A model generated the notes under the pieces. It saw only the letters and a program-made list of their open reading frames with translations, had not been told where the DNA came from and made no database searches. Below are positions 44,352-52,887 of a DNA stretch of 64,000 nucleotides, in pieces. Position 1 is the stretch's first letter; each line of letters begins with the position of its first letter. The DNA comes from JALZAQ01 sp038253885 (GTDB lineage Bacteria; Gemmatimonadota; Gemmatimonadetes; Gemmatimonadales; Gemmatimonadaceae), in assembly GCA_038253885.1 (NCBI GenBank), contig JBBSGP010000008.1:34722-98721 (forward strand), read 5' to 3'. A program made the translations under genes and the position numbers.

Positions 44352-46733
44352 GTGTCCGCTCCCCTCGCTCCGCTCAACCGCCCACTCGAGCCCGCCGTCG
44401 CGACGCCGGCGACCCCATCCACCTGGTCCCCCAATGCCGCCGGGCCAGACGAGGGCGGGATGCCTGTCTCGCGCTACTGGGCCGCGATCAAGCGCTACAA
44501 GTGGCCGATCCTCATCCTCGTCGTTCTCGGCACGCTCGCCGGCGTGACCGCCACTCGGTTCGTCACCCCCCTGTACGAGGCCCGCGCAGCGCTCTGGATC
44601 GGAGGAGGAAGTGCCGGCGTCGAAGATGGGGACCGTGGAACGGTGCGCGCCGTCGAGATGCTCGCCCCGACGGATTATCTCGAGCTGATGACCAGCTTCG
44701 CGGTCGTGGATCGGGTGGTCGAGAGGCTGCACCTCTACGTCTCGCCCAAGCTTCCGTCCGATTCGACGGCTCTCGTTGGCTTCCGTCCCACGCCGGCAGT
44801 GCGCACGGGCCCGTTCGTGCTCAAGACTGACGCGACAGGAAACGCCTACGTGCTCACCAATGCCGACGGGGTGGTGCTGGACAAAGGCGCCGTCGGGGAC
44901 TCCATCGGCCGCTCGCTGGGCTTCCGCTGGGCTCCTCGGCCCGGCTCGCTCGGTCCGAACCGGAAGATCGATTTTTCGGTTGCCTCGCCGCGACAGGTGG
45001 CTGTGGGGCTCGTCGGCTCGCTGGTGCCCTCCGCCGTTCCCGAGAAGAGCAACTTCATCCGCCTCTCGCTCACCGGACCCGATGGTCCGTGGGCAGTGCG
45101 CATCCTCAATATCTGGTTGGAGGAGCTGGTCGCGACCGCGTCCGAGGTGAAGCGCCGGAATCTCACTGCTCTCGCGGAGATCCTCGATCAGCAGAAGAAC
45201 ATCGCCTCCGTCCAGCTCAAGAAGTCCGAGGCTGCGCTGCAGTCGTTTCGCGTTCGCGCCATCACGGAGCCGACCGACGGGCCGGCTTCGGCAACGGACC
45301 CGTTGTTCTCCGACTACTTCGGCCAGCGCGTCGAGCTCGATCGCGCTCAGAGCGAGCGCGAATCGCTCTCGCGCCTGCTCGCTGAGTCGCCGCAAGGTCC
45401 CGGGCTGGTCACCGGCCTCTACGGCCTTCCGTCTGTCCTCGAGGCCGTTCCCGAGCTCAAGGCCGCCCTCTCCGATCTCTCCTCGGCACAGGCCAAGCTG
45501 GCCACAATGCGCCAGGTCTACACCGACGAGTACAAAGGGGTACGGGACGCCGTCGTACAGGTGAACGCGCTCCAGCAGCAGACCATTCCCCAGCTCGCCC
45601 GAACTGCTGTGGACCGGCTCACTCGCCGTCAGTCGGAGCTCGGCCGTCGCGTCGCCGGTCAGCAGCAGAATCTCCGCAACATCCCGACTCGGAGTATCGA
45701 GGAGGCCCGGTTGCGCCGCGAGATGGGAATCGCGGAGAATCTCTACAGCGCTCTGGAATCGAGAGACCAGGCGGTGAAGCTCGCATGGCAGAGCGCCACC
45801 CCCGATGTGAACGTGCTCGATCGGGCCGCGACATCGCAGCTGCCGTCGAAGAACCGCGCACCCTTCATCATCCTGTTCGCCTTTGCCGGAAGCCTGTTGC
45901 TCGGCAGCGCCATCGCGATCGGGGCGGATCGCCTCGATCACCGGTTCCGCTATCCCGAGCAGGCGACCGCTGACCTGGGGCTCGAGATCCTCGGCGCCAT
46001 TCCCACAATGAAGAAGGGCGAGGAGTTCACGAGCCCCGAGGAGGCATCTCAGATCATCGAGGCCTTCCGGACCATCCGCATGCAGGTGAGCAATGCCTGC
46101 CACGGTGCGCGGCCAATGGTTCTGACCGTGACCAGCCCCGGCATGGGAGATGGCAAGACGACCGTCGCGTCTAACCTCGCCCTGTCGTTCGTCGAGGCCG
46201 GTCATCGGACGCTCTTGATCGATGGCGACACACGACTGGGAACGCTCCATTCGGTGTTCGGGATCACGCGCCGGCCCGGACTCCTCGACTATCTGCTGGG
46301 GATGGCGACGACCGATGAGATTCTGCGTCCGAGCAGCACCCACAAGAATCTCACCGTGCTGCCGTCGGGCATCCGCCGCCATCACGGTCCGGAGCTGCTC
46401 GCCTCGCCGGAGCTCCCGAAGCTTCTCGCTCAGGTCAGAGAGAGGTACGATGTGATCCTGGTGGATAGCCCACCACTGGGAGCCGGTATCGACCCGTTTG
46501 CGCTCTCGGTGGCGACAGGCAACGTCCTGGTCGTTCTCAGAACGGGATCCACCGACCGGCACATGGCGGAAGCCAAGCTGCAGCTTCTGGAACGGCTACC
46601 GACGCGCGTGCTCGGAGCGGTGCTCAACGACATCCACGCGGATGGCATGTACAGGCATTACTCGTATCTGGGCGGCTACTACACGACGGAGGAGGAGGAG
46701 GCGCTGCCGGCACGCATTCCCGTGGCCAGATAG
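44352..46733 (+). CDS. Wzc-type polysaccharide co-polymerase/tyrosine autokinase
   Basis: A 793-residue inner-membrane protein. Wzz-type chain-length domain: first transmembrane helix (WPILILVVLGTLAGV, about 50-65), a large periplasmic coiled-coil region with QKNIASVQLKKSEAAL, second helix (FIILFAFAGSLLLGSAIAIG, about 505-525). A cytoplasmic BY-kinase domain follows: Walker A SPGMGDGKTT (about 595-604), Walker A' LLIDGDTR and Walker B VILVDSPP. The C-terminal Tyr cluster MYRHYSYLGGYYTT (about 765-780) is the autophosphorylation site. It controls polymer length and export with the Wza-like protein. The GTG start has no strong ribosome site; the long leader carries the sigma-54-like promoter. 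Confidence 0.93.
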   Translation: MSAPLAPLNRPLEPAVATPATPSTWSPNAAGPDEGGMPVSRYWAAIKRYKWPILILVVLGTLAGVTATRFVTPLYEARAALWIGGGSAGVEDGDRGTVRAVEMLAPTDYLELMTSFAVVDRVVERLHLYVSPKLPSDSTALVGFRPTPAVRTGPFVLKTDATGNAYVLTNADGVVLDKGAVGDSIGRSLGFRWAPRPGSLGPNRKIDFSVASPRQVAVGLVGSLVPSAVPEKSNFIRLSLTGPDGPWAVRILNIWLEELVATASEVKRRNLTALAEILDQQKNIASVQLKKSEAALQSFRVRAITEPTDGPASATDPLFSDYFGQRVELDRAQSERESLSRLLAESPQGPGLVTGLYGLPSVLEAVPELKAALSDLSSAQAKLATMRQVYTDEYKGVRDAVVQVNALQQQTIPQLARTAVDRLTRRQSELGRRVAGQQQNLRNIPTRSIEEARLRREMGIAENLYSALESRDQAVKLAWQSATPDVNVLDRAATSQLPSKNRAPFIILFAFAGSLLLGSAIAIGADRLDHRFRYPEQATADLGLEILGAIPTMKKGEEFTSPEEASQIIEAFRTIRMQVSNACHGARPMVLTVTSPGMGDGKTTVASNLALSFVEAGHRTLLIDGDTRLGTLHSVFGITRRPGLLDYLLGMATTDEILRPSSTHKNLTVLPSGIRRHHGPELLASPELPKLLAQVRERYDVILVDSPPLGAGIDPFALSVATGNVLVVLRTGSTDRHMAEAKLQLLERLPTRVLGAVLNDIHADGMYRHYSYLGGYYTTEEEEALPARIPVAR

Positions 46734-46741
46734 CTGGCCGG

Positions 46742-47683
46742 TCAGGCGATCGCGAGCTCGTCGAACGCCTTGATCTCTCCGGTCCCCTCGAATCGCAGAT
46801 GCCGCAGCGCTTTCGCCGCACGAAGCAGGATCTCGACCGCGTCGATCGAGGAGTGCGAGAAATCCGGCACCGCGCAATAGCCCGCCTTGATGCTCAGCCG
46901 GTACTCCTGCTCGCCGGAGCGGAGGAGCGTCGCGCCGATTGCGTCACGCAGCCGCTCCGCCAGCCGCAATGCACCCGCTGCCGTCGTGGCTGGCGCGATG
47001 ATCGCGAACTCGGCGTGGCCGAGATGACCGATCACGTCCGACGCCCGGCCGGCGCTACTGGCAAACACCCCTAGCTGCTCGGTGGTCGAGCTCATGAGCT
47101 TCGTGGACAGACGCTCGGCCGGCATGTCATCCACCATGGGGCTGAAAGCCACGCAAGCCAGCGCGTCGTGACGGCGAAAGGCCGCCGCCCCGATCTCGTG
47201 CGCTCGTCGCGCCAACCCCTGGATCGTATAAAGCCCCGTGGTGGGGTCGAGCAGGCACTCGGAGCGCATCCGGTCGAACTCGCGCTTCGAGCGCATGTAC
47301 GTGCCGAGCTTGAGGAGCAACGCCTCGCCGTCGAGCGGCTGAGCCACGAACTCCCACGCGCCCTCCCGAAAAGCCGCGAGCCGCTGCTCGCGCTCACCGG
47401 ATCCGGAGGTTGTGATGACGACCGGCGTGTGCGGGTTCCAGAACGCGTCCTCCTGGAGCTTCCGGCAGACCTCGAGACCTGTCATGTCGGGAAGACGGGC
47501 ATCGATGATCACGATGTCAGGGCGCGCCGTGCTGGCCAGCTCCAGCGCCTGCTGCCCGGAATGCGCGCGCAGCACCGCATAGCCGCCGGGACCCAGCACG
47601 CTCTCCAGCGAGCGCGCGGACCACTCTTGCTCCAGGGCGATCAGGGCGAGAGCGGGCGACGTTGACAGGGCGGAAACGGACAT
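46742..47683 (-). CDS. Response regulator with degenerate GGDEF domain
   Basis: A 313-residue protein. The receiver domain has D61 in VIIDARLPD, but the conserved lysine is replaced by Gln (Q115 in VAQPL). The output domain has the GGDEF fold (DPTTGLYTIQGLARR; later GHLGHAEFAII) with GHAEF in place of GGDEF, so it should not make c-di-GMP and may bind nucleotide or act as a scaffold. ATG at 47683 is used; a TTG 17 codons upstream is in frame. It converges on the Wzc gene and lies on the opposite strand from the polysaccharide operon. Confidence 0.85.
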   Translation of the reverse strand: MSVSALSTSPALALIALEQEWSARSLESVLGPGGYAVLRAHSGQQALELASTARPDIVIIDARLPDMTGLEVCRKLQEDAFWNPHTPVVITTSGSGEREQRLAAFREGAWEFVAQPLDGEALLLKLGTYMRSKREFDRMRSECLLDPTTGLYTIQGLARRAHEIGAAAFRRHDALACVAFSPMVDDMPAERLSTKLMSSTTEQLGVFASSAGRASDVIGHLGHAEFAIIAPATTAAGALRLAERLRDAIGATLLRSGEQEYRLSIKAGYCAVPDFSHSSIDAVEILLRAAKALRHLRFEGTGEIKAFDELAIA

Positions 47684-48049
47684 GTTCTTTACCGCTGTGA
47701 GCGGAGGAGCGACGCTGGGAACTACTCGGGCCAACCAGGGTTCGATAACGACGAGCCGCGTCTAGAGCGCGGATCATGCCGCGATCGCTCGCGGCCGAGC
47801 CGCCGCTTGAGCACGGCGCCTAACTCTCGCTTAACTCTAATGAAAGGCAGACATGTCGGAACGTCAACTCGCCCCCCGTGCGCTCATGGTGCGCCTCGCG
47901 ATGTCGAAGACAAGCCTGGAACTGTGGCTCCCCTGCCACACATTAACTCCGTGAATACGCGCTGTCCGGGTACGGCGTAGGGATGGGAGTCACATGAGAG
48001 CCAAGGAGTTGCGACTTCGACGGGTCCGTAGCACGGGGAGTGCATAGTA
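47684..48049. other. 366-bp intergenic region with direct repeats
   Basis: No gene seen. It separates the divergent GGDEF-like regulator and the Wza-like gene. It contains TAACTCT at 47821-47827 and again at 47832-47838 (11-base period, one helix turn) and a GTGGC/GCCAC small hairpin (47924-47939). No convincing -35/-10 pair was found. Confidence 0.6.
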
Positions 48050-48874
48050 GTGCTGGCGATGAACCCCCTGCCGTCCGCTCGATCCCCCGTCGGCTGCCTA
48101 CGCCTTGTCTTCCCAGTGCTTCTGACGCTGGCCCTCGGCACACCCGATACGCTCCCGGCTCAGGATTCTGCCTTGAGTGCGGCCAGCGTTGTGGACGCGA
48201 CGCGCGCCGATATCACTCGCCGGATCGCCGACGCCGAGCGCATTGCCGCCGCGCCCGAGACCGCCCCCGATCTGCGGCGCTCCAAGGAAAACGAAGCGCG
48301 ACAACTTCGCGAGCGCCTGCAAGAAGGGGACTTCCGCGTCGGTGACCGGATCGTGGTCCGCATCGAGGGCGAGACGATGCCCACTGACACGTTCACCGTG
48401 CGGTCCGGCGTCAAGGTCCTGCTGCCCGGTCTGGATGAGATTCCCCTCCGCGGCGTGCTGCGCTCGGAGCTTCGGCCGTACCTCACTGCCCAGGTCGCGC
48501 GCTTCAGAAAGAATCCGGCGGTCCAGTCCACCGCCCTGTTGCGGCTGTTCGTCGGAGGAAATATTGCCAAGCCGGGATACTATTCCGTGCCGGCGGATAT
48601 CCTGATCAGCGACGTCATCATGCTCGCCGGAGGTCCGGGCGCGGACGCGAACATGGACAAGACCGTCGTTCGACGCGACTCGAAGGTCATCGTCACATCG
48701 TCGGTCGTCCGTCGCGCCATCACGTCCGGCCAGACGCTCGACCAGCTCAACCTTCGCGCCGGCGACGAGATCGTGGTCGGCCAGAAAGCCTCGCGAAGCT
48801 TTCAGAATATCGCCCAGATCCTTTCAGTCCTGACCGGAGCTGCATTGCTGCTTCTATATGCCGCACGACGCTGA
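48050..48874 (+). CDS. Wza-like polysaccharide export protein
   Basis: A 274-residue exported protein. Signal peptide (LVFPVLLTLALGTPDTLPAQ), a short coiled region, a Poly_export domain (about 90-165: FRVGDRIVVRIEGETMPTD, GVKVLLPGLDEIPLRGVLRSEL), an SLBB-type domain (FVGGNIAKPGYYSVPADILISDVIMLAGGP) and a C-terminal hydrophobic helix (ILSVLTGAALLLLYAARR). No lipobox cysteine is visible, unlike E. coli Wza. It should form the outer-membrane exit for the polysaccharide handled by the Wzc-like protein. GTG 48050 or ATG 48059 could be the start. It overlaps the next gene by 17 bases. Confidence 0.88.
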   Translation: MLAMNPLPSARSPVGCLRLVFPVLLTLALGTPDTLPAQDSALSAASVVDATRADITRRIADAERIAAAPETAPDLRRSKENEARQLRERLQEGDFRVGDRIVVRIEGETMPTDTFTVRSGVKVLLPGLDEIPLRGVLRSELRPYLTAQVARFRKNPAVQSTALLRLFVGGNIAKPGYYSVPADILISDVIMLAGGPGADANMDKTVVRRDSKVIVTSSVVRRAITSGQTLDQLNLRAGDEIVVGQKASRSFQNIAQILSVLTGAALLLLYAARR

Positions 48875-49808
48875 CGCCGAGCTGGTCCGAAACACCGAGC
48901 TGCATCGAGAGCCGGTGGAGCGTCCCTTCCATCCGGAAGGGCCGAGTCCGAAGGTGCGCAGGAGACCCGTCGCGCCCCTGAGGCCCGAGACCGATGCCGC
49001 GATCTCGATCGATGTCTCGATCGAGCCGGCCACGCGCTGGCGTGAGAAGACCTCTCGCGGCCTCGGAACGATCGGGGATCGTGGCTTGGTCACCGACACC
49101 GAGTGGGAGCGCGACACTCCGCTCGAGCTCGTTCGGGACACGGTTCCCGACATCGTGCCGAGACGGCGCTCCGAGATCGTCAACCGGGCGCTCAATATTG
49201 TCCTCGCGTCGATAGCGCTCGTGGCACTGGCGCCGCTGCTCGTGCTCATCGCGATCGCGGTGAAGCTCAGCTCGCCCGGGCCGATCCTGTACATGCAGCC
49301 ACGCGTCGGGATCGACCGGCGCCGGTGCCGTACGCGGGCGGTATTCGACCGGCGCCGGCAGGATCTCGGCGGGCGGACATTCACCATCTACAAGTTCCGC
49401 TCGATGGGCATCGACGCCGAACGGAACACGGGCGCGATTTGGGCAACGCGGGATGACCCTCGCGTCCTCCCGATCGGGCGATTCCTGCGGCAGTTTCGCC
49501 TGGACGAGCTTCCGCAGCTCGTGAACGTGCTGAAGGGGGAGATGAACATCGTCGGGCCTCGTCCCGAGCGGCCGAGCATCTTCCTGAAGCTTCGCAATGA
49601 CATCACCGGGTATCCGCTCCGCCAGCGGGCCAAGCCCGGTCTCACCGGCTGGGCTCAGGTGAATCACAGCTACGATTCCACGATCGAAGATGTGCGCACC
49701 AAGGTGCGCTACGATCTCGAGTACCTCGAGCGCCAGTCGCTGGCCGAGGATCTCAAGATCATGTTGAAGACCGTACCGGTGATGATCTTCAAGCGCGGCG
49801 CCTGGTAG
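48858..49808 (+). CDS. Priming sugar transferase (bacterial sugar transferase family)
   Basis: A 316-residue membrane-anchored enzyme that moves a sugar-phosphate from a nucleotide sugar to undecaprenyl phosphate, starting exopolysaccharide repeat units. The N-terminal 100 residues are a charged cytoplasmic extension, followed by one transmembrane segment (about 112-134) and a catalytic domain with KLSSPGPILYMQPRVG, FTIYKFRSM, the DELPQLVNVLKGEMNIVGPRPERP block and GLTGWAQV. The five-helix N-terminal part seen in WbaP is absent, so it is the short form. An internal Arg-rich stretch lies after VGIDRR. Confidence 0.92.
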   Translation: MPHDADAELVRNTELHREPVERPFHPEGPSPKVRRRPVAPLRPETDAAISIDVSIEPATRWREKTSRGLGTIGDRGLVTDTEWERDTPLELVRDTVPDIVPRRRSEIVNRALNIVLASIALVALAPLLVLIAIAVKLSSPGPILYMQPRVGIDRRRCRTRAVFDRRRQDLGGRTFTIYKFRSMGIDAERNTGAIWATRDDPRVLPIGRFLRQFRLDELPQLVNVLKGEMNIVGPRPERPSIFLKLRNDITGYPLRQRAKPGLTGWAQVNHSYDSTIEDVRTKVRYDLEYLERQSLAEDLKIMLKTVPVMIFKRGAW

Positions 49809-49815
49809 CCTCGCA

Positions 49816-50358
49816 TTACGGCCAATACGGATCCACAAGCCGATGCAGCGCCGGCTTGAATCGATCGAGGCTGTCAAAGGCCGCCTGCTCCGCGATGAGC
49901 ATCATCAGCATGATCACGGTCAGAAGTGAGGCGCGCGCTCGCGGGCCGAGGGAGTTGCGGTAGAGCAACCAGCCGCCGAGCACGATGCTCCCCTCGAGCA
50001 GGAAATCCACCGCCGGGTGGTGGTAGAGCCTCAGCCCGATCTCCGGACCCCCGGGCCAGGTGGGCTTGAGTCCCGTGAGGTAGTCCGCCATCAGATGCGC
50101 TCCCACGAGACCGGCGATGAGCAGTGCGGCACGCCCTTGCCCGCGAGCCATCGGGAGTCCCGCCAGCAGCGCGACCAGGCCGGCCACGGCTGGGATGGAA
50201 TGCGAGCTCATGGTGGCGGTCTGGTAGCTCGCTCCCGCTATCCGAAGTAGTCCCTCCGCCAGGTCCGGTGCCATCGACGCGCCGAGCAGGACGATGAGCG
50301 CAGGCGACGCCCGGATGCGCGTCGCGCCCAGAGCGAAGCCGATGTGCCCCGCGATCAT
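49816..50358 (-). CDS. Membrane-bound metal-dependent hydrolase (YdjM/DUF457-like)
   Basis: A 180-residue polytopic membrane protein with GHIGFALG, APDLAEG, SHSIPAVAGLVALLAG and GAHLMADYLTG, the His/Asp pattern of the DUF457/YdjM family of inner-membrane metal-dependent hydrolases. Members are poorly characterised; the His and Asp residues would bind metal. It is likely in an operon with the PHP-domain gene upstream (49-base gap). Role in the polysaccharide locus unknown. Confidence 0.75.
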   Translation of the reverse strand: MIAGHIGFALGATRIRASPALIVLLGASMAPDLAEGLLRIAGASYQTATMSSHSIPAVAGLVALLAGLPMARGQGRAALLIAGLVGAHLMADYLTGLKPTWPGGPEIGLRLYHHPAVDFLLEGSIVLGGWLLYRNSLGPRARASLLTVIMLMMLIAEQAAFDSLDRFKPALHRLVDPYWP

Positions 50359-50407
50359 CGGACGCGGCGGAGATGCCGGTCGATGACGGCGACGAGGAGC
50401 GGCGGGA

Positions 50408-51193
50408 TCAGGAGCGCGAGGAGGGCGGCGGCGAGACGCATTGGATGACCATCCGCCGGCTCGCGCCCACCAACCACCGGCGTGTCCGGCCGACCCGATC
50501 GACTGTCCAACGCGCGGCCTCTATCGTACGAAGGCGACCCGACGTGAGGGAGACCTGCGAGCCGAAGCGCATCGTCCGCCCGACGTTGGTGAACCGGCCG
50601 CCGACCAGATCCTCCACCGGGTCGGCGCTCTCCTTGTCGAGGATGACGCGGGTTCCCGCATCCTGACTCGCGTCGTGCTGATCGGCGCCCGCGATGCCCA
50701 CAACCGTCGGCCGGCGTTCCCGCAGAGAGTGGAGCAATCGAATCGCGCGCGGATCGGGGACGAGCGACGAGTCGTACGATGCGTTCCAGACCTCGACCCC
50801 GTCGATTCGCTCCGCGACCGCGGCGGGAATGCAGTAGTCGGCAAGCACCGGGTGCGCCACGAGCGTCATTCCCGCGGCACCAGACATCTCGGCGATGAAC
50901 GCTTCGGGCGTGCGGGGTCGGCTGTAGCGCTTCAGGTCGAGCGCGAGAAGGTGAAGCCCCGCATTCTTGCGGAACCGAAACTCGAGCCCCGGGATCAGTC
51001 GCACACGCTCATCGGAGAGCGAGGCGCAATGTCCGCGATACTCGTCGAAGAGCTCGGTCTCGAAGTCCTCGGCATGGTCGGTGAGGGCGAGGAACGAGAT
51101 CTTCCGCTCCAGGGCGATATCGCGCAGTCGCTCCAGGCTGTCGTGCCCATCGCGCGAGTAATCGCTGTGAACGTGGACGAGACCGACGCGCAT
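50408..51193 (-). CDS. PHP-domain metal-dependent hydrolase
   Basis: A 261-residue cytoplasmic protein with the PHP metal-binding motifs: HVHSDYSRDG at the N-terminus, ALTDHAED, PGLEFRF, VAHPVLADY and GADQHDA. PHP proteins are phosphoesterases acting on nucleotides, sugar phosphates or DNA ends. Its C-terminal 60 residues are basic with no recognised domain. The start is 6 bases after the deacetylase-like gene stop, so it is probably co-transcribed with it. Confidence 0.88.
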   Translation of the reverse strand: MRVGLVHVHSDYSRDGHDSLERLRDIALERKISFLALTDHAEDFETELFDEYRGHCASLSDERVRLIPGLEFRFRKNAGLHLLALDLKRYSRPRTPEAFIAEMSGAAGMTLVAHPVLADYCIPAAVAERIDGVEVWNASYDSSLVPDPRAIRLLHSLRERRPTVVGIAGADQHDASQDAGTRVILDKESADPVEDLVGGRFTNVGRTMRFGSQVSLTSGRLRTIEAARWTVDRVGRTRRWLVGASRRMVIQCVSPPPSSRS

Positions 51194-51199
51194 CTCGAG

Positions 51200-52183
51200 T
51201 CAGCGACCGGCGCGGGGAAGCGGCCCGGCGGTCGGTGACGTGGCTCGGCCGGTTGCGGCCGGTGCGCTGTCGTCGAGGACCCTCGCGCAGGAGGTGAACC
51301 GAAACTCGGCTAGCAGCAGCTCGAGCTTGCCGAGCACCGTGGTGCAGCCTCGCCGGTGGCGGAGTCGGGCCATGACCGGTTCGCCGTAGTGCGGCGGCAC
51401 GGGGTCCACCTCCCAGCTTCGCAGGTGGAAGATCCCGGGGACACCGCTGCGAGAGCACTCCTGGAAGGCGGCTCGCGTGATCGAGAAGGGCATTGTGCGA
51501 AAGTACTCCCCGCCCGCCGTCGGAAAACGAAACGCCCACCACCGCGTGGACGGCAGGGGGAAGCGGACGAGCATCCCGTCGGAACCGTCCACGTAATGGG
51601 GCACGGTCGGCGTCCCGGACCCCGGCTCGCTCGGGTCCGCAGAAGCGGCTGACAGGCTCGAATCGTAGAGAAAGCCTTCCTCGAGCAGCGCGTTCACGCC
51701 CCACGTCTCGTAAGCCGTCGGCGACGGAACGGCAGCGCGATACCCCACGACCTCGTGACCCGAGAGGTCTTCCAGGAGAGCCTTGGCCGTCCTGATCTCC
51801 TGTCGGAACCCCTTCTCGTCGGGCTCACCGCCCGGAGCGTGCGGCCGGCCGAGGAGACCGATCTCGTGCCCCGCGTTGGCGATGCGGTGCACCAGCGACG
51901 GATACCGCTCGCCCACCCAGTCCATGACGAACAGCGTCGCCGAGGTATGTCGGCGCTCGAGCAGGCCCAGCACCAGGTCGACGTTGTGCTCGACCCGGCT
52001 CGGAAAGGACTCCCACTGCGTCGTGTCCACGGCCCGCCCGAGAACGCGGTCGTGGAAATGATCTTCCACGTTCACGGTGAAGACATGTCCGCTTCGGGAG
52101 CGTCCGCGTGGTTTCACGATCGGGTGGGATGACGGGTCAACAAACGCCGAGCGGGTGCTCCGTTCGTAACGGTCGTCCGTCAC
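51200..52183 (-). CDS. Degenerate polysaccharide deacetylase homologue (XrtA/DUF3473 type)
   Basis: A 327-residue protein with the layout of the deacetylases found in exosortase-A loci: a NodB-fold domain beginning FTVNVEDHFHD (residues 35-45), then HEIGLLGRPH (106-115) and GYRAAVPSP, then a C-terminal domain with RFPLPSTRWWAFRFPTAGGEYFR and FHLRSWEVDP. In active members the first motif is DVED and the second SHGxxH. Here N38 replaces the first Asp and L110-L111 replace Ser-His, so metal binding and catalysis are probably lost. GTG at 52183 is the start by position. A longer frame upstream has no homology. Confidence 0.82.
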   Translation of the reverse strand: MTDDRYERSTRSAFVDPSSHPIVKPRGRSRSGHVFTVNVEDHFHDRVLGRAVDTTQWESFPSRVEHNVDLVLGLLERRHTSATLFVMDWVGERYPSLVHRIANAGHEIGLLGRPHAPGGEPDEKGFRQEIRTAKALLEDLSGHEVVGYRAAVPSPTAYETWGVNALLEEGFLYDSSLSAASADPSEPGSGTPTVPHYVDGSDGMLVRFPLPSTRWWAFRFPTAGGEYFRTMPFSITRAAFQECSRSGVPGIFHLRSWEVDPVPPHYGEPVMARLRHRRGCTTVLGKLELLLAEFRFTSCARVLDDSAPAATGRATSPTAGPLPRAGR

Positions 52184-52545
52184 GCAAGCGGTGAGCCGGT
52201 CAGGGCCCCCAGCGGGGTGTCGGCGACCAGTCCCACCGCGCCCCCGCGGCGGCTGATCGACGCTGGCCTTCCGGTCGCTGCTAGACGCCGCGGGGATGCC
52301 GCAGTAATGTTTGCTCGGTGCCACACTTTGGCACCTCAGCCGGCTGGCGGTACCGCGCCGCCGTGAGGTGGGACCGTATCGGCTTACCATCCTGCAGCAC
52401 GTCGCTGCCAGGACACCTCGCGATGGGTAAGGGGTACTGGTCTTGCCGTGCTCGTCGCCCACGATTCGCCTTGTCGGCGCCGACCGGGTCGAAAGGCCGT
52501 CAGGGCGCCCGAAGCCCAACCGATGATCCGACTCGAGATGGAGAG
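52184..52545. other. 362-bp divergent intergenic region before the PqqD gene
   Basis: No convincing gene. The PqqD frame extends back to 52318 but reads as low-quality, basic sequence. No short open frame has lasso-precursor features (Thr near the leader end, ring-forming Asp/Glu at core position 7-9). The region holds the GGTGCC inverted repeat described separately and must contain the promoters of both divergent genes. Confidence 0.6.
52317..52335. promoter_or_regulatory. Inverted repeat GGTGCC-N7-GGCACC
   Basis: A perfect 6-bp inverted repeat with a 7-base spacer, 229 bases before the PqqD start. The flanks GCT and AGC extend the symmetry after a bulge. A candidate binding site for a dimeric regulator; the protein is unknown. 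Confidence 0.4.
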
Positions 52546-52887
52546 ATGCTGGACGTGAGACGCGAGACCCCGCTGCCAGCACCCCATCCGGACGTGATCT
52601 TCGGAGCGCTGAACGATGGGGCGGTCCTATTCGCCACCGCGACCGAAGTGTACTTCGGTCTGAGCGACGTCGGCGCGAAGGTCTGGGCCCTGCTGCCGCC
52701 GGCACGCCGTACGGTCGAGGACATCTGCGACGCGATATCGCGCGAATATCCCGATGTCCCTGCCGACACCATCCGCCTGGACGTCGAGGAGTTGCTGCGA
52801 GATCTTCTCGCGAACGGTCTGGTGATAGCTCCCGCCGGAAGGGGAGAGGAGATCGATGAGCCGCGGAGTGCGACAGGTAGCGCGTAA
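52546..52887 (+). CDS. PqqD-family RRE protein
   Basis: A 113-residue small protein with the PqqD/RiPP-recognition-element fold: PHPDVIFGALNDGAVLFA, TEVYFGLSDVGAKVWALLPPARRTVEDICDAI and VEELLRDLLANGLV. Such proteins hold a leader peptide for tailoring enzymes (lasso B1, or the HPr-rel-A-type PqqD of exosortase loci). ATG at 52546 is chosen because the conserved domain begins there and GGAGAG lies directly before it. It overlaps the B2 gene by 32 bases. Confidence 0.87.
   Translation: MLDVRRETPLPAPHPDVIFGALNDGAVLFATATEVYFGLSDVGAKVWALLPPARRTVEDICDAISREYPDVPADTIRLDVEELLRDLLANGLVIAPAGRGEEIDEPRSATGSA

Noticed and set aside
44151..46562. Very long antisense open frame (803 codons) opposite the Wzc gene
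   Set aside because: The plus strand has a complete Wzc/BY-kinase protein with all motifs; the minus-strand product is His/Glu/Arg-rich without domains. It is an effect of high GC content.
52311..52430. Short frame upstream of PqqD (39 codons from a TTG) as a lasso precursor
   Set aside because: It lacks a leader Thr before a Gly/Ala/Ser core start, lacks a ring-forming Asp/Glu at core position 7-9, and has no ribosome site.
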